Shown in pieces: positions 38,204 through 46,832 of a stretch of DNA of 64,000 nt. Within the stretch, counting starts at the first letter, position 1, and each line of letters opens with the position of its first letter. The DNA comes from Burkholderia sp. Ax-1719 (GTDB lineage: Bacteria > Pseudomonadota > Gammaproteobacteria > Burkholderiales > Burkholderiaceae), in NCBI RefSeq assembly GCF_011753055.1, contig NZ_VWWJ01000004.1, positions 248,001 to 312,000 of the forward strand, read 5' to 3'. Under the pieces are notes generated by a model. That model was given only the letters and a program-made list of their open reading frames with translations, searched no databases and had not been told where the DNA came from. The translations under genes were made by a program, and so were the position numbers.

Positions 38204-38229
38204 GCGGGTCCTGGCGTGCTCGGGCGGGT

Positions 38230-38907
38230 TCAGGGAATAGAACGGTTCACAGCAGCATCAGCGGGATGAGCGCCGACGACCGCGGCGGTATGAACCGCAT
38301 GGATCGGAATCTGGCCGAGCACCGCGTCGTGGGCGTTGGCGGCAAGCAGCCGGGGCAGGTTCCATTCACAGGTGGGAAACATGCCAAGCGGGCAGTTGCT
38401 GCACGGGTCGGCGGTGCGCCGGTTGCGCCATGCCAGCAGCAGCTTGAGCATCGCGCCGAACGCAAACAGCACCGCCGCCTTGAACAGCCAGAGCGGGGCG
38501 AAATAGCACACGCAGAACAGCCCGCTCGCCAGATAACTGCCACTCGCGAATCCCAGCAAGCTGCGCGCGAACATCTTGAAGCGTTTCGCCTGCCAGAGCG
38601 GCTGGAGTGCGGTCGGCACGAGCAGCAGCAGGTGAAAGACGATCCACTGCGCCATCGACCAGCTTTGCCAACTGATCGCACAGGCTGCGGCAATGCCGAG
38701 CGGCGCACCGAGTGCGACGCAGGTGCAGCCAAGGCACAGAGGCCTCCCGAACGGCCGTACCAGGTGATGATCGTGGCGCTCGCAATGCGGGTGATGCGCC
38801 CAGCGCAACATGCCGGAGCCGGGCGCGAGCCGCTTGATTTCACCGGGCGAAGGCATCGGCACGAAGTTCTCGCCCAGACCTCCGAGGCCGTTGTGAGGCT
38901 TACTCAT
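38230..38907 (-). CDS. DUF2085-like membrane protein with Cys/His motifs
   Basis: 225 aa. The motif HHPHCERHDHHLVRPFGRPLCLGCTCVALGAPLG resembles DUF2085-type membrane proteins (C-H...R-x-F...C-x-x-C-x-G). Four hydrophobic segments follow (residues ~70-165). Another Cys cluster, DPCSNCPLGMFPTCEW, is near residue 170. The cysteines could bind metal or an iron-sulfur centre, but this is not established. The start overlaps the upstream small gene by 8 nt, indicating coupling. Confidence 0.65.
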   Translation of the reverse strand: MSKPHNGLGGLGENFVPMPSPGEIKRLAPGSGMLRWAHHPHCERHDHHLVRPFGRPLCLGCTCVALGAPLGIAAACAISWQSWSMAQWIVFHLLLLVPTALQPLWQAKRFKMFARSLLGFASGSYLASGLFCVCYFAPLWLFKAAVLFAFGAMLKLLLAWRNRRTADPCSNCPLGMFPTCEWNLPRLLAANAHDAVLGQIPIHAVHTAAVVGAHPADAAVNRSIP

Positions 38908-39082
38908 TGCGACGGAACACCATCACGAGCACGCTTTTCGAGCCACCGCAGGTGGCCGTCGAAGACTGGTAGACCTGCACCAGCCAGTAGCCTTCGGCGG
39001 CCATGCGGTTGGCGTGGCGTTCGCAGGAAGCGGTGTCGTACGGCTTGCCGCAGGCGCCTTCGATGGTGATGAACTTGTACAT
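38900..39082 (-). CDS. Small DUF4177-like protein
   Basis: 60 aa: MYKFITIEGACGKPYDTASCERHANRMAAEGYWLVQVYQ, ending SVLVMVFRRNE. The strand-helix-strand pattern with AEGYWLVQV and a final FRR is like DUF4177. Three cysteines are spread through it. It overlaps the next gene by 8 nt and starts 21 bp after the glycine-zipper lipoprotein stop, so it is a real small gene of the operon. Function unknown. Confidence 0.62.
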   Translation of the reverse strand: MYKFITIEGACGKPYDTASCERHANRMAAEGYWLVQVYQSSTATCGGSKSVLVMVFRRNE

Positions 39083-39103
39083 GAGATTCTCTGGTGAGAT
39101 GGA

Positions 39104-39808
39104 TCAGTTGACGGCGCGTGTGGCGAGCATCGCGTAGGTGTGGGTGTCGGGATTGCTCGCGACGACCTGCAGATCGACCTTGCGTTCTGCGACCTGGACG
39201 CCGTTGACGTACAACGTCGACTTGACCGGGTAGGCGCCCTGCGGCACGCCTTGCGGCATCGGGATGGTGAAGCTGCTGCTGAACGCGCCCGCGCTGGCGG
39301 TCTGGTTGACCGGCTTGCGCACCGACTTGGCGATCGAGCCGTCGGGCTTGTAGATCGTGGCTTCTTCTTCGATGGTCGGGTCGGCGGCGTCGCGCTTGCC
39401 CTTCACGACCTCGATATAGGAATGCAGCGTCGCTTTCTCACCTGCCGAAATCGAAGCGGGCGTAAACGAGGTGTTGTACTTCACCACCGACGCCTGCTCG
39501 GGCAGGCGGCCGCCGTGTCCCGCCTGATAGTCGGCCTGGGCCTGCTGGGCCGTCTTGATCTGCTTCGCTTCGTAGTCCACCGCCGCGCAGATCAGTGCCG
39601 CAATGCCCGCGCCGATCGCCGCACCGGCAGCGCGATTGCCGCCGGCGACCAGCGCGCCGACGGCAGCGCCGCCCACGCCCGCGATCAGCGGATTGCAGGA
39701 AATACTGGCGAATTTCGCCTTCGCGTCGTTCATGTCGGCGCAACCGGCCAGCACGGCGGCGAGCGTGACGCCCGCGATCAGCCGCTTCGAAACATAGATC
39801 ACTTCCAT
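39104..39808 (-). CDS. Glycine-zipper lipoprotein
   Basis: 234 aa. A type II signal ends in LAGC (Cys23). Residues ~39-75 are a glycine-zipper segment (AGVGGAAVGALVAGGNRAAGAAIGAGIAAL) as in outer-membrane lipoproteins of the SlyB/Rick17kDa type. The C-terminal half is beta-rich (AEKATLHSYIEVVKGK, FTIPMPQGVPQGAYPVKSTLYVNGVQVAERKVDLQVV). It probably sits in the envelope, linking the membrane zinc-ribbon proteins with the periplasm. It lies 61 bp after the upstream zinc-ribbon gene and belongs to the same unidirectional run. Confidence 0.78.
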   Translation of the reverse strand: MEVIYVSKRLIAGVTLAAVLAGCADMNDAKAKFASISCNPLIAGVGGAAVGALVAGGNRAAGAAIGAGIAALICAAVDYEAKQIKTAQQAQADYQAGHGGRLPEQASVVKYNTSFTPASISAGEKATLHSYIEVVKGKRDAADPTIEEEATIYKPDGSIAKSVRKPVNQTASAGAFSSSFTIPMPQGVPQGAYPVKSTLYVNGVQVAERKVDLQVVASNPDTHTYAMLATRAVN

Positions 39809-39869
39809 TGCTTCCTCGGAGTTTCGGTCAATCGGAATCGTTCAATCGGAAAAGATGGCGGGATGCCGC

Positions 39870-41651
39870 TTAGTGAACTTGCGTCCCGCAGTTGTCGCAA
39901 AAGCGCGAATCGGCTTCGAGCGCCTCGCCACATGCGCGGCACGCTGCGTTCGTGTGGGTGCCGTGCTGAGCGGCGCTCTGCCCGCCGAGCATGTCGCGCA
40001 TCTGCGGCGACAACAAATGCTCGGTCTCGCCTTCGCCGACACGGTTGAGCGCATTGGCCATGGCGATCTTTTCGATATCGCGCTGCGATGTCGGCGCGAT
40101 AACGATGGTTTGCTGCTGGGCGCACTGTTCGATGAGCTGGCGGATTTCGCGTGCCTCGTCGGGCAGGCCGCGCATACCGACGATCATGCGGCGGTGGTCG
40201 CGGCCAAAGGTCACCGAATCGATTTCGGCCACCCACACGCGCACCGACATGTCATGCACCGCGATCACGTCGCTTTCGGTGCGCACGCGGTCGCTGAACT
40301 GCGCGCCGAGGTTCATGCGCGAGCGCTGGAAATTGCCGTCGAACTGCACCCAGACGAGTTTCGAGAGAAAGTCGAAGCGGGCCCACAGCATGTGTCCCGC
40401 GCGCAGACAGAACGCGCCGACCGCGAGCATTGCGCTGCCGAAGGTCGCCCAGCCGAGTGCGGCCGACTGCACGTCAGCGGGCGAGGCCGCGAATGCCGTG
40501 GCGAACCACAGCAGGCAGATCACGGCGATGCCGATCAGCGCCACGCCAAACGTGTTCAGGCTGACCAGCCAGCGGTAGCGCGGCTCGGTAAAGGCGCGCT
40601 TGAGGTCCACACGGCGCATGTCTTCGCGCGGCAGCGGTTGGGTTTCCTCGAATAGCTGGCCGGTGAACTGGCCAGACTGTCCCGCCACCGACGGCGTGTG
40701 GCGCGCATAACGGCGGTTCGGAATCTGCTCGACCCAACGCCGTTGCAGATGGCGCTCCAGTTCATCGAGAAGCTGCTTGGGCTGGCCGTTCATCGACACC
40801 GTGGCGATCTCGCTGCCCATGCTTGTACGCGGCGTGACCACGGTCTGACGCACGAGCGCGATGAAGAACAGCACGACGGCCACGCCCGCGCAGATCAGCA
40901 GTGCGAACGTCTGCGTAGTCAGTGGCAGCCAGCTCAGATCGGGCAGATGTGTGGAGACGAGCGGCACCACGATCGGCGCGAACACCGCCACTAGCAGCAG
41001 GCCGATCAGTCCCGCCGGGCTGAGCGACGTGCTGGCCTGGTTGCCTTGCTCCATCGGCTTGAGCAGCAAAAAGAACGCGAAGCCGAAAAACAGCAGTGCG
41101 ACCCAGGCGCGATCGGATGGATTGTCGAAGCCCACCGCCGCGATGATGAAACTCAGGAAGGTGGCCGCGAGCGCGAGGCCCGACTGGAACTGCAACTGCG
41201 CCAGGCGACGGATCGGAATCGGCGCATAGATGAGGGCCGGGATGAGCGAATACAGCAGGCCATTCAACGCGCCTTTGGGTTCCTCGAACCACAGCGCGCC
41301 CGAGCGCATGCGGCTTTGCAGCTCCGCTGCGCCTTTCGTGTTGCCGTCCTGGTTGCTCGCCTGGATCTCGTCGCTCAGGCCGAGTGGCTGGCCGCGCCCG
41401 AAGTAAAAGCGCAGCTGCATCATGCCGATGCGGGCGTAATTGATGCCGCTGCCGAGCAGGAAAATACCCATCGCGAGCGGCAGGAAAGCCCACAGACCGT
41501 GATGGGCCGCCAGGTTATGGCGGCTCAGCAGCAATGCCACGATGCCGCCGAGAAACAGCAGCGCGGCAGCGGCGAAGCGGAACCAGTTCTCGACACGGAA
41601 CGGATTCGGCAGGTTGAGGCGGTCGCCTTCTGAACTGAATTCAAACGACAT
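39870..41651 (-). CDS. Polytopic membrane protein with C-terminal zinc ribbon
   Basis: 593 aa. At least seven hydrophobic helices, including LFLGGIVALLLSRHNLAA, ALIYAPIPIRRLAQLQF, AGLIGLLLVAVFAPIVVPLV, ALLICAGVAVVLFFIALV, and LNTFGVALIGIAVICLLWFATAF. A soluble segment at ~445-550 contains ALNRVGEGETEHLLSPQMRDM. A Cys4 zinc ribbon closes the protein (CRACGEALEADSRFCDNCGTQVH). It lies 18 bp after the gene at 41670. The zinc ribbon at one end of a multi-helix protein recurs in neighbouring genes, suggesting that they form one membrane complex. Confidence 0.82.
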   Translation of the reverse strand: MSFEFSSEGDRLNLPNPFRVENWFRFAAAALLFLGGIVALLLSRHNLAAHHGLWAFLPLAMGIFLLGSGINYARIGMMQLRFYFGRGQPLGLSDEIQASNQDGNTKGAAELQSRMRSGALWFEEPKGALNGLLYSLIPALIYAPIPIRRLAQLQFQSGLALAATFLSFIIAAVGFDNPSDRAWVALLFFGFAFFLLLKPMEQGNQASTSLSPAGLIGLLLVAVFAPIVVPLVSTHLPDLSWLPLTTQTFALLICAGVAVVLFFIALVRQTVVTPRTSMGSEIATVSMNGQPKQLLDELERHLQRRWVEQIPNRRYARHTPSVAGQSGQFTGQLFEETQPLPREDMRRVDLKRAFTEPRYRWLVSLNTFGVALIGIAVICLLWFATAFAASPADVQSAALGWATFGSAMLAVGAFCLRAGHMLWARFDFLSKLVWVQFDGNFQRSRMNLGAQFSDRVRTESDVIAVHDMSVRVWVAEIDSVTFGRDHRRMIVGMRGLPDEAREIRQLIEQCAQQQTIVIAPTSQRDIEKIAMANALNRVGEGETEHLLSPQMRDMLGGQSAAQHGTHTNAACRACGEALEADSRFCDNCGTQVH

Positions 41652-41669
41652 GGAGAGCTCCGCGGGCCG

Positions 41670-43364
41670 TCATTCGATCGACATGTTGTTGAGCGCGCTT
41701 TGCTGGGCCGCCTTGGCGCGCTTGCGCAGCGAAAGGGCCTGCGCGTTGTGCGGATCGAGGCGCAGCACGGCATCGGCATTCGAGATCGCACAGTCGAACT
41801 TCTTGCTGCTGAAGCAGCCGTTGCCGTCCGAGAGATTGCCTGCGATGGCCGCGCGAATGGTGGCGTTTTCGCCGCTATTGGCGTCGGCGGGCGGCGTGCT
41901 CTTTTTGGGCTTCTCACGCACGTGGGGCGTGGGCGCGACCGGTTCCGGCGCTGCATTTTGGGCCGCTGCTGGCGGTTGCTGCGTTTGTTGCTGCTGCGGT
42001 TGTGCTTGCGGTGCTGGTACCGGTGCTGGCGGCTCAGCCTGGGGTTGCGGCTGGGTTTGCGGCCGCGCGTCGATGATGGTCGCCCCCGAGGATGCGGCGC
42101 TCGTTTCGCTCGCCGTGATTGCCGGCGTGTCGGACGCCGTTGCGTCCAGCGCCGCACCCAGCGACGCAGCGGGCATCGATGCGGGCACTGCCGCTGGCGC
42201 GTCCGATGCCGCTTCAATAAACGGAGGCGCAGACGCGGCGGGCGGGGCGCTCGCCGCGATGTTTTCAGACGAGGCCGGCGCGTGATGCGAGCGCATCATG
42301 AAGCCCGCGCCCACTGCCACGCCCACGGCGACCACGGCTGCGCTGCCAATGATCCACAGCTTCTTGCCGCCGCCCGGTGTAGCGGGCAAGGGGGGCGTCG
42401 CAGCAGTAGCATGACCGCTTTTATCGGCGGTGTTCGCGCTTGTCGTGTCCGGGCTTTGCTTCGTCTCGGCATGCGTTGCAGGCTCTTGCTCGTGCGGGGC
42501 GTCGCGTTCAATCGTCGGCTGAGGGGCGGCCTGCGGGTCCGGTTGCGGCTCCGTCGTTACCGGCGAAACGGTTTCAGCGACGGCGCTTTCAGCGGTAGAC
42601 ACGGCTTCTGGGATCGCAACAAGGGCGGCTTCGGTGCGTGTCTCGTCGGTTGCGTCCGCAACGACTGGCGCTTGCGGTACTTCCGCGGACGTCTCGCTGG
42701 CATCCACGGGCACCCATCGGGGCGGCTCTGCGGGCGCTTCTTCGACTTGTGCCGCAGCATTGAAATCGAATCGGCAGCCGCGGCAAAAGCGCTTGCCCGG
42801 GGTGCGCGCGGTCGCGCATTGCGGACAGACTTCGGTGGCCTGCACATCGTCCGCGACAGGCGCATCGGGGACGTCCGCGACGAACGCCGCATGCGCCGAA
42901 GGCGTGGCGCTTTCGGCGAACGTAGCCGGTGCTTCGTCGATGGTCACCAGTTCGGGTTCAGTTGCAAGCGGGGCAGTCGGGCGGCTCTCTTCACGGGCCA
43001 GCTCGACGGGTTCGGGCGGCGTTTGCGGTGCCGGCGCTGCCGCAAGTGACGGCGCAGTCTGATCGAGCGCCGTGAAGTCGAAACGACACTGGCGGCAAAA
43101 GCGCTTGCCCGGCACGCGTGCGGTTGCGCATTGCGGGCACGCCTGCGCCGTGGCGGCAATGGCTGCGGCCGTCTGCAGCGGATTATTCAGACCGGCGTCA
43201 GCCGTCGGGGTAGTGGCGAACGCCGGTTGTTCCACGGGCGCGGCGGCCTCGCGATTCAGGTCCGGTGCGGTGGGCACCGCGGCGGCGCGCGGCATGCCCA
43301 TGCCGCATTGCTTGCAAAACTTCGCGCTCGGGCTATTCGAAAAGCCGCATTTCTGACAACGCAT
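41670..43364 (-). CDS. Triple zinc-ribbon protein with one membrane helix and periplasmic tail
   Basis: 564 aa from the ATG at 43364. Three zinc ribbons: residues 1-25 (CQKCGFSNSPSAKFCKQCG), and two near-identical repeats CPQCATAR-x-PGKRFCR-x-CRFDF at ~77-97 and ~180-200. Long Ala/Pro/Glu-rich linkers follow, a membrane helix near 335 (KLWIIGSAAVVAVGVAVGAGFMM), a Pro/Gln-rich linker and a C-terminal periplasmic helical segment with TPR character (FDCAISNADAVLRLDPHNAQALSLRKRAKAA). The ribbons are cytoplasmic if the helix is N-in. Same run as the adjacent ribbon genes. Confidence 0.8.
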   Translation of the reverse strand: MRCQKCGFSNSPSAKFCKQCGMGMPRAAAVPTAPDLNREAAAPVEQPAFATTPTADAGLNNPLQTAAAIAATAQACPQCATARVPGKRFCRQCRFDFTALDQTAPSLAAAPAPQTPPEPVELAREESRPTAPLATEPELVTIDEAPATFAESATPSAHAAFVADVPDAPVADDVQATEVCPQCATARTPGKRFCRGCRFDFNAAAQVEEAPAEPPRWVPVDASETSAEVPQAPVVADATDETRTEAALVAIPEAVSTAESAVAETVSPVTTEPQPDPQAAPQPTIERDAPHEQEPATHAETKQSPDTTSANTADKSGHATAATPPLPATPGGGKKLWIIGSAAVVAVGVAVGAGFMMRSHHAPASSENIAASAPPAASAPPFIEAASDAPAAVPASMPAASLGAALDATASDTPAITASETSAASSGATIIDARPQTQPQPQAEPPAPVPAPQAQPQQQQTQQPPAAAQNAAPEPVAPTPHVREKPKKSTPPADANSGENATIRAAIAGNLSDGNGCFSSKKFDCAISNADAVLRLDPHNAQALSLRKRAKAAQQSALNNMSIE

Positions 43365-43405
43365 GCTAGGTCTCTGTGGTCGTGGTGGCTGGAGGGGCGT
43401 GCTCG

Positions 43406-44572
43406 CTAGTCGACGCGATGCAGACGCTCGCTGCCGAAGCCCAGGGAAAATTCTAGGGTGTCGTGGTCGATCACTTTGACGAGGGCGAAGTTCGCGCCAT
43501 CGTGCTTCAGATAAAACTGTTTGCTGTCCTGCTTGTCGGCGACGTATTCGACCGTCGTTGTATTGCCTTCGAAGGTGGCGCTGTCGCGCGTGAATTCGAT
43601 CACGCTGCTGACGGTGTTCCCCTCGCGCCATTTACCGACATAGGGGGGCTGAGAACCGAACAGGCCGGACACCGCGGTGGCAATCTTGCTGAAGAGGCCC
43701 CCGTGCGAGTGGCTCTCGCTGCGCGCGCGGCCTTGCATCCCGCCTTGCAGGCTGTTGAGCAGCGCGAGTTCGTCGTTCGCGCTCGTGCCGTTGTCGATCT
43801 GCCAGCCGTGATCGCCCTTGACCAGCGAAACGTAGGTGGTCTTAGGCAGATTGGCGAAGCTATTGGGCTCGGCGCGCTGGGCTTCCGGCGTCTGGGTCCA
43901 GGCGTCTGCGTTGCGATAGGTGTAGCCGTAGCTGCCTTGCGTGTGCCAGCGTTCGCCAATCTTGACCGGTTTGGTGAATTCAACGGAGGTCACCGTGAGT
44001 CCATCGGCGAAACAGAGCTTGCCGTCGCGGATTTTCTTTTCGCCCAGCGCCGTGTGCGAAAACTGCTGGCCGCCGCCGAACATGAACGCGTTGGTAACCG
44101 GCTGCGGCGGCCCGTAGATGCCCGCTCTGGATAACACCTGCAGCCATTGCAGCGTGTTCGCATCGAAGCCGCCCACTACGACCGGGTTCTTGCCGTAGGG
44201 GAAATTGCTCAGACACGTTGCGCTCGCAACTTTTGTCTTGTCGGCGTTCAGCAGATCGGTGAGATCGGACGCGGAGGGCGTGGAAGGCGGCATCGCCAGA
44301 AATGCGGCCACGCCGCCGGCGACCAGCAGCACGGCCACGCCCACGCCGCTCCACAAGCCCACCTTGCGCCAGTTGATGTCGAGCGGGACAGCGGCGGGCG
44401 CGACTGCGGCGCCAGCGGACCCAGGCCGAGGGGTGCCGGAGGCGGCTGTCGTGGCGTGGGCGGCAGAGGCAACATTGGCGGCACGACGAGCCTGAACCGG
44501 CGCACCGCATTCATCGCAGAAGCGCGCATCCGGATCGAGCTTGCTGCCGCATTTGACGCAAAAGCGTGCCAT
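43406..44572 (-). CDS. Zinc-ribbon membrane protein with large extracytoplasmic domain
   Basis: 388 aa. The N-terminal zinc ribbon (FCVKCGSKLDPDARFCDECGAPV) is followed by a linker, a single membrane helix at ~70-92 (LWSGVGVAVLLVAGGVAAFLA) and a ~290-residue extracytoplasmic region. The latter includes an NTF2-like pattern (TALGEKKIRDGKLCFADGLTVTSVEFTKPVKIGERWHTQGSYGYTY) and a beta domain at the end (KWREGNTVSSVIEFTRDSATFEG). Its start overlaps the stop of the upstream gene by one base (TAATG), indicating coupled translation. Confidence 0.8.
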   Translation of the reverse strand: MARFCVKCGSKLDPDARFCDECGAPVQARRAANVASAAHATTAASGTPRPGSAGAAVAPAAVPLDINWRKVGLWSGVGVAVLLVAGGVAAFLAMPPSTPSASDLTDLLNADKTKVASATCLSNFPYGKNPVVVGGFDANTLQWLQVLSRAGIYGPPQPVTNAFMFGGGQQFSHTALGEKKIRDGKLCFADGLTVTSVEFTKPVKIGERWHTQGSYGYTYRNADAWTQTPEAQRAEPNSFANLPKTTYVSLVKGDHGWQIDNGTSANDELALLNSLQGGMQGRARSESHSHGGLFSKIATAVSGLFGSQPPYVGKWREGNTVSSVIEFTRDSATFEGNTTTVEYVADKQDSKQFYLKHDGANFALVKVIDHDTLEFSLGFGSERLHRVD

Positions 44573-45711
44573 TACGCGCCCCCGGGAAGGTCAGCGCCAC
44601 ATTCGCCGCAGAATGCATCTTCCGGCTCGGCGCCCGCGCCGCATGCCTTGCAGGCGCGCGACGCTGCATGGTGTTCATGCGCCAGCACCGCCGGTGCGGG
44701 CGGCGTGAACGACTGGGGCGCGAGCGGCGAGCGCGGCGCGGGAGAAGCAGGGGCATCGTCCGTAGCGGGCGGCACGGCGTGCGCACCGGCGAGGTTCAGG
44801 AAGATGTTGCAGATGCCGGCCAGATAGACGAGCAGCGGGAACGTGTAGGCCAGCGCGCCGAGGATGCCGACGCCGACGAAGGTCGCGAGCAGATAGCCGC
44901 TCATGCCGCCGCCCATTCCGCCCATGCCACCAAAGCCGCCAAAACCGAAGCCCGAATAGAGCGACAGGAGACTGCCGCCAAAGCCGATGATGCCGCTTGC
45001 GAGCGCCGCCACGAATGCGGAACCGCCGAACACGATGGTCGAGGCGATGAAGGCGACGATGCCCACCACGAAAAGCAGGACCATCTGCTGCACGATCGGC
45101 GGTAGCAGGCGGCCGATGTTGAATGCACCGCGGTTCATGCCGAGCGTGCCGAGCGCCGCGCGCACGCCGTAGCCTTCCCAGAAGGCCGGCGCGGCGAGCG
45201 GGTTCACGACGAACATGAAACTGAACCACAGGATGCCGCCGATCACCGAAGCGATCGGATAAACAACCGTATAAAGCAGCGGGCCGAGGAACGGAATCTT
45301 GCAGATGAACAGCACGATTGCGAGCACGATCATGAAGGCGAGGAACACGGCGATTTCGATCAGGAAGATCGCCGCAAGCCGGGGCAGCGTCAGCAGGCCC
45401 GCGATAAGCGCGTCGCGTGCGCCCAGCGTGGGGCGGCCCTGGATCTGGTCCATCAGCGTCTTGCCTGCCGCCGACACACCAGTCGCGACAAGAATCGTGG
45501 CCGCCAGCGAACCGATGAAGGAGAACAGGCCGCCGATGACGAATGCGCCGTTGCTGGCGAGCGTTCCGGCAATGCCAATAAAGATGCCTGCCACCACGAG
45601 CGCCGCGACGGCGCAGGCGATAAAGAGCAGAAAGGCGCGTGTATTGCGTGCAGCATCCACGGCTTCGAGAACGACGAGCGATCCGCGGATCGCGTCTTTG
45701 GAAGATGACAT
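44572..45711 (-). CDS. Polytopic membrane protein with C-terminal zinc ribbon; first gene of the run
   Basis: 379 aa. Six or more hydrophobic helices (FLLFIACAVAALVVAGIFIGIAGTLA, FLIEIAVFLAFMIVLAIVLFI, VVYPIASVIGGILWFSFMFVVNP, QQMVLLFVVGIVAFIASTIVF, LATFVGVGILGALAYTFPLLVYLAGI) with a glycine-rich patch (GFGFGGFGGMGGMGGGMSG). A zinc ribbon ends the protein (CKACGAGAEPEDAFCGECGADL). It heads the unidirectional run after a 467-bp gap and is TAATG-coupled to the next gene. Function unknown. Confidence 0.8.
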   Translation of the reverse strand: MSSSKDAIRGSLVVLEAVDAARNTRAFLLFIACAVAALVVAGIFIGIAGTLASNGAFVIGGLFSFIGSLAATILVATGVSAAGKTLMDQIQGRPTLGARDALIAGLLTLPRLAAIFLIEIAVFLAFMIVLAIVLFICKIPFLGPLLYTVVYPIASVIGGILWFSFMFVVNPLAAPAFWEGYGVRAALGTLGMNRGAFNIGRLLPPIVQQMVLLFVVGIVAFIASTIVFGGSAFVAALASGIIGFGGSLLSLYSGFGFGGFGGMGGMGGGMSGYLLATFVGVGILGALAYTFPLLVYLAGICNIFLNLAGAHAVPPATDDAPASPAPRSPLAPQSFTPPAPAVLAHEHHAASRACKACGAGAEPEDAFCGECGADLPGGA

Positions 45712-46178
45712 TGTTTCCCCGACAAGCAGATTCGAAAGCAGGCTTGATAACCCGTCAGATAAAGCGATAGCGCGCCTTGAGCGCGAACGCTAAAGCGTGT
45801 TTACGGTTGTTATTGCAAGAAACTTAATGCGCGTCTAAAGCGCCATCTCCGGATGGCAGCCAGATCGGTCCGAATAGACGCATAAAAAATGGCAATAGAA
45901 TGACACCGCTGCATCGAATGGGCCGAGCAATGGCATTGAATACCCCGTTTCCACTTCTTTTGGTCCCCCTTGTTATGCGGCATGCATTGAACAATGGCCG
46001 CCCGGGTTTTGTCATTTTAAATCCTGATTGTGTATCCGATTCTATGTCGCTATCAAAATGTACGAAAGTGGCGTAACGAAAAAGTCCCGGGCGGGTGAGC
46101 TTCATGGTGATCCCAAAGGTTGTCTTCCATGAAGCTATTCGTAGCCACCCGCGAATTTGTTCGCTCGCCGTGCTGTGC
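45712..46178. other. AT-rich promoter region of the zinc-ribbon/caspase run
   Basis: 467 bp between the anti-sigma gene (minus strand, upstream) and the start of the long minus-strand run. No gene is supported; frames there lack ribosome sites and recognisable content. It is AT-rich from ~45800 to 46085. It probably holds the promoter of the run and, at 46098-46136, a hairpin that may terminate the sigma/anti-sigma transcript. Confidence 0.55.
46098..46136 (-). terminator. Hairpin downstream of the sigma/anti-sigma operon
   Basis: AGCTTCATGG (46098-46107) and CCATGAAGCT (46127-46136) form a perfect 10-bp stem with a 19-nt loop. Read on the minus strand, it is followed ~15 bp later by a run of five T after GGGAC, in the position expected of a terminator for the anti-sigma gene, whose stop is 43 bp upstream. 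The long loop makes it weaker than a textbook terminator. Confidence 0.45.
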
Positions 46179-46832
46179 TTATTGCGCGGTGCAGCCCGGC
46201 GGCATGTCCGCGTGCGTAGCGATTTGTTGCAGCAGTGCGTCGCTCAATGCGGCTTTCTGGCTCGCAGCATCGGCGAACGCGATATTCACGCGGCCCGACG
46301 CGTCCGGACCGCCCGCGAAGGTTGCGCCATAGAGCAACATCCAGCGGCGCAGATCGCTCATGCGCGCGGTGTCGCGCAGATCGACCCAGACCGTCAGGCA
46401 GGACGGGGCGGCGCCACGGTAGGCGCTGGCCGGGGGCGCGCCCGATTCCTGTGTCTTGTCGTGCGTCGAGAGCAGGCCGATCACGCCTGATTGCACCAGA
46501 ACGATGGCAATCAGCGCCGGCTGCAGCACATTGGCGTGCTCGCGCAGCCAGCGCGCGGCGCGGGCGAGCCAGCCGTGCGGCGTGGAGGCGGACGCAGCCT
46601 CGGGCGCCGGGCCGAGCCGCTCCTGCAGGTTTGCGAATGCGCGCTCGGACGTTTCGTCGACATAGTGTTGTTGCTGCACGTCGGCAAGCGCCTGCAGCCA
46701 GTGCAGTTCGTCGCGCAGCGCCGCGTCGTGAGCCAGGCGCTCAGCGAAGGCGCGCCGCCCGGCAGGCGAGAGTTCGCCGCGCAGCCAGGCAAGCGCGAGT
46801 TCGGTTGGGGCCGCGTCGGAGGGCTCGCTCAT
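46179..46832 (-). CDS. Membrane-bound anti-sigma factor
   Basis: 217 aa. A helical N-terminal domain (residues ~1-75; ELALAWLRGELSPAGRRAFAERLAHDAALRDELHWLQAL) resembles the sigma-binding domain of anti-sigma factors but has no zinc-coordinating H-x3-C-x2-C. One membrane helix lies at ~100-122 (VLQPALIAIVLVQSGVIGLL). A periplasmic domain (~142-205) reads CLTVWVDLRDTARMSDLRRWMLLYGATFAGGPD, shared with the small protein at 37817-38203. Its start overlaps the sigma gene stop (TGATG). It would hold the sigma factor until an envelope signal frees it. Confidence 0.82.
   Translation of the reverse strand: MSEPSDAAPTELALAWLRGELSPAGRRAFAERLAHDAALRDELHWLQALADVQQQHYVDETSERAFANLQERLGPAPEAASASTPHGWLARAARWLREHANVLQPALIAIVLVQSGVIGLLSTHDKTQESGAPPASAYRGAAPSCLTVWVDLRDTARMSDLRRWMLLYGATFAGGPDASGRVNIAFADAASQKAALSDALLQQIATHADMPPGCTAQ

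Noticed and set aside
41700..43049. 449-codon plus-strand frame over the triple zinc-ribbon gene
   Set aside because: Antisense shadow, Arg/Gly-rich; the minus-strand frame carries the zinc ribbons.
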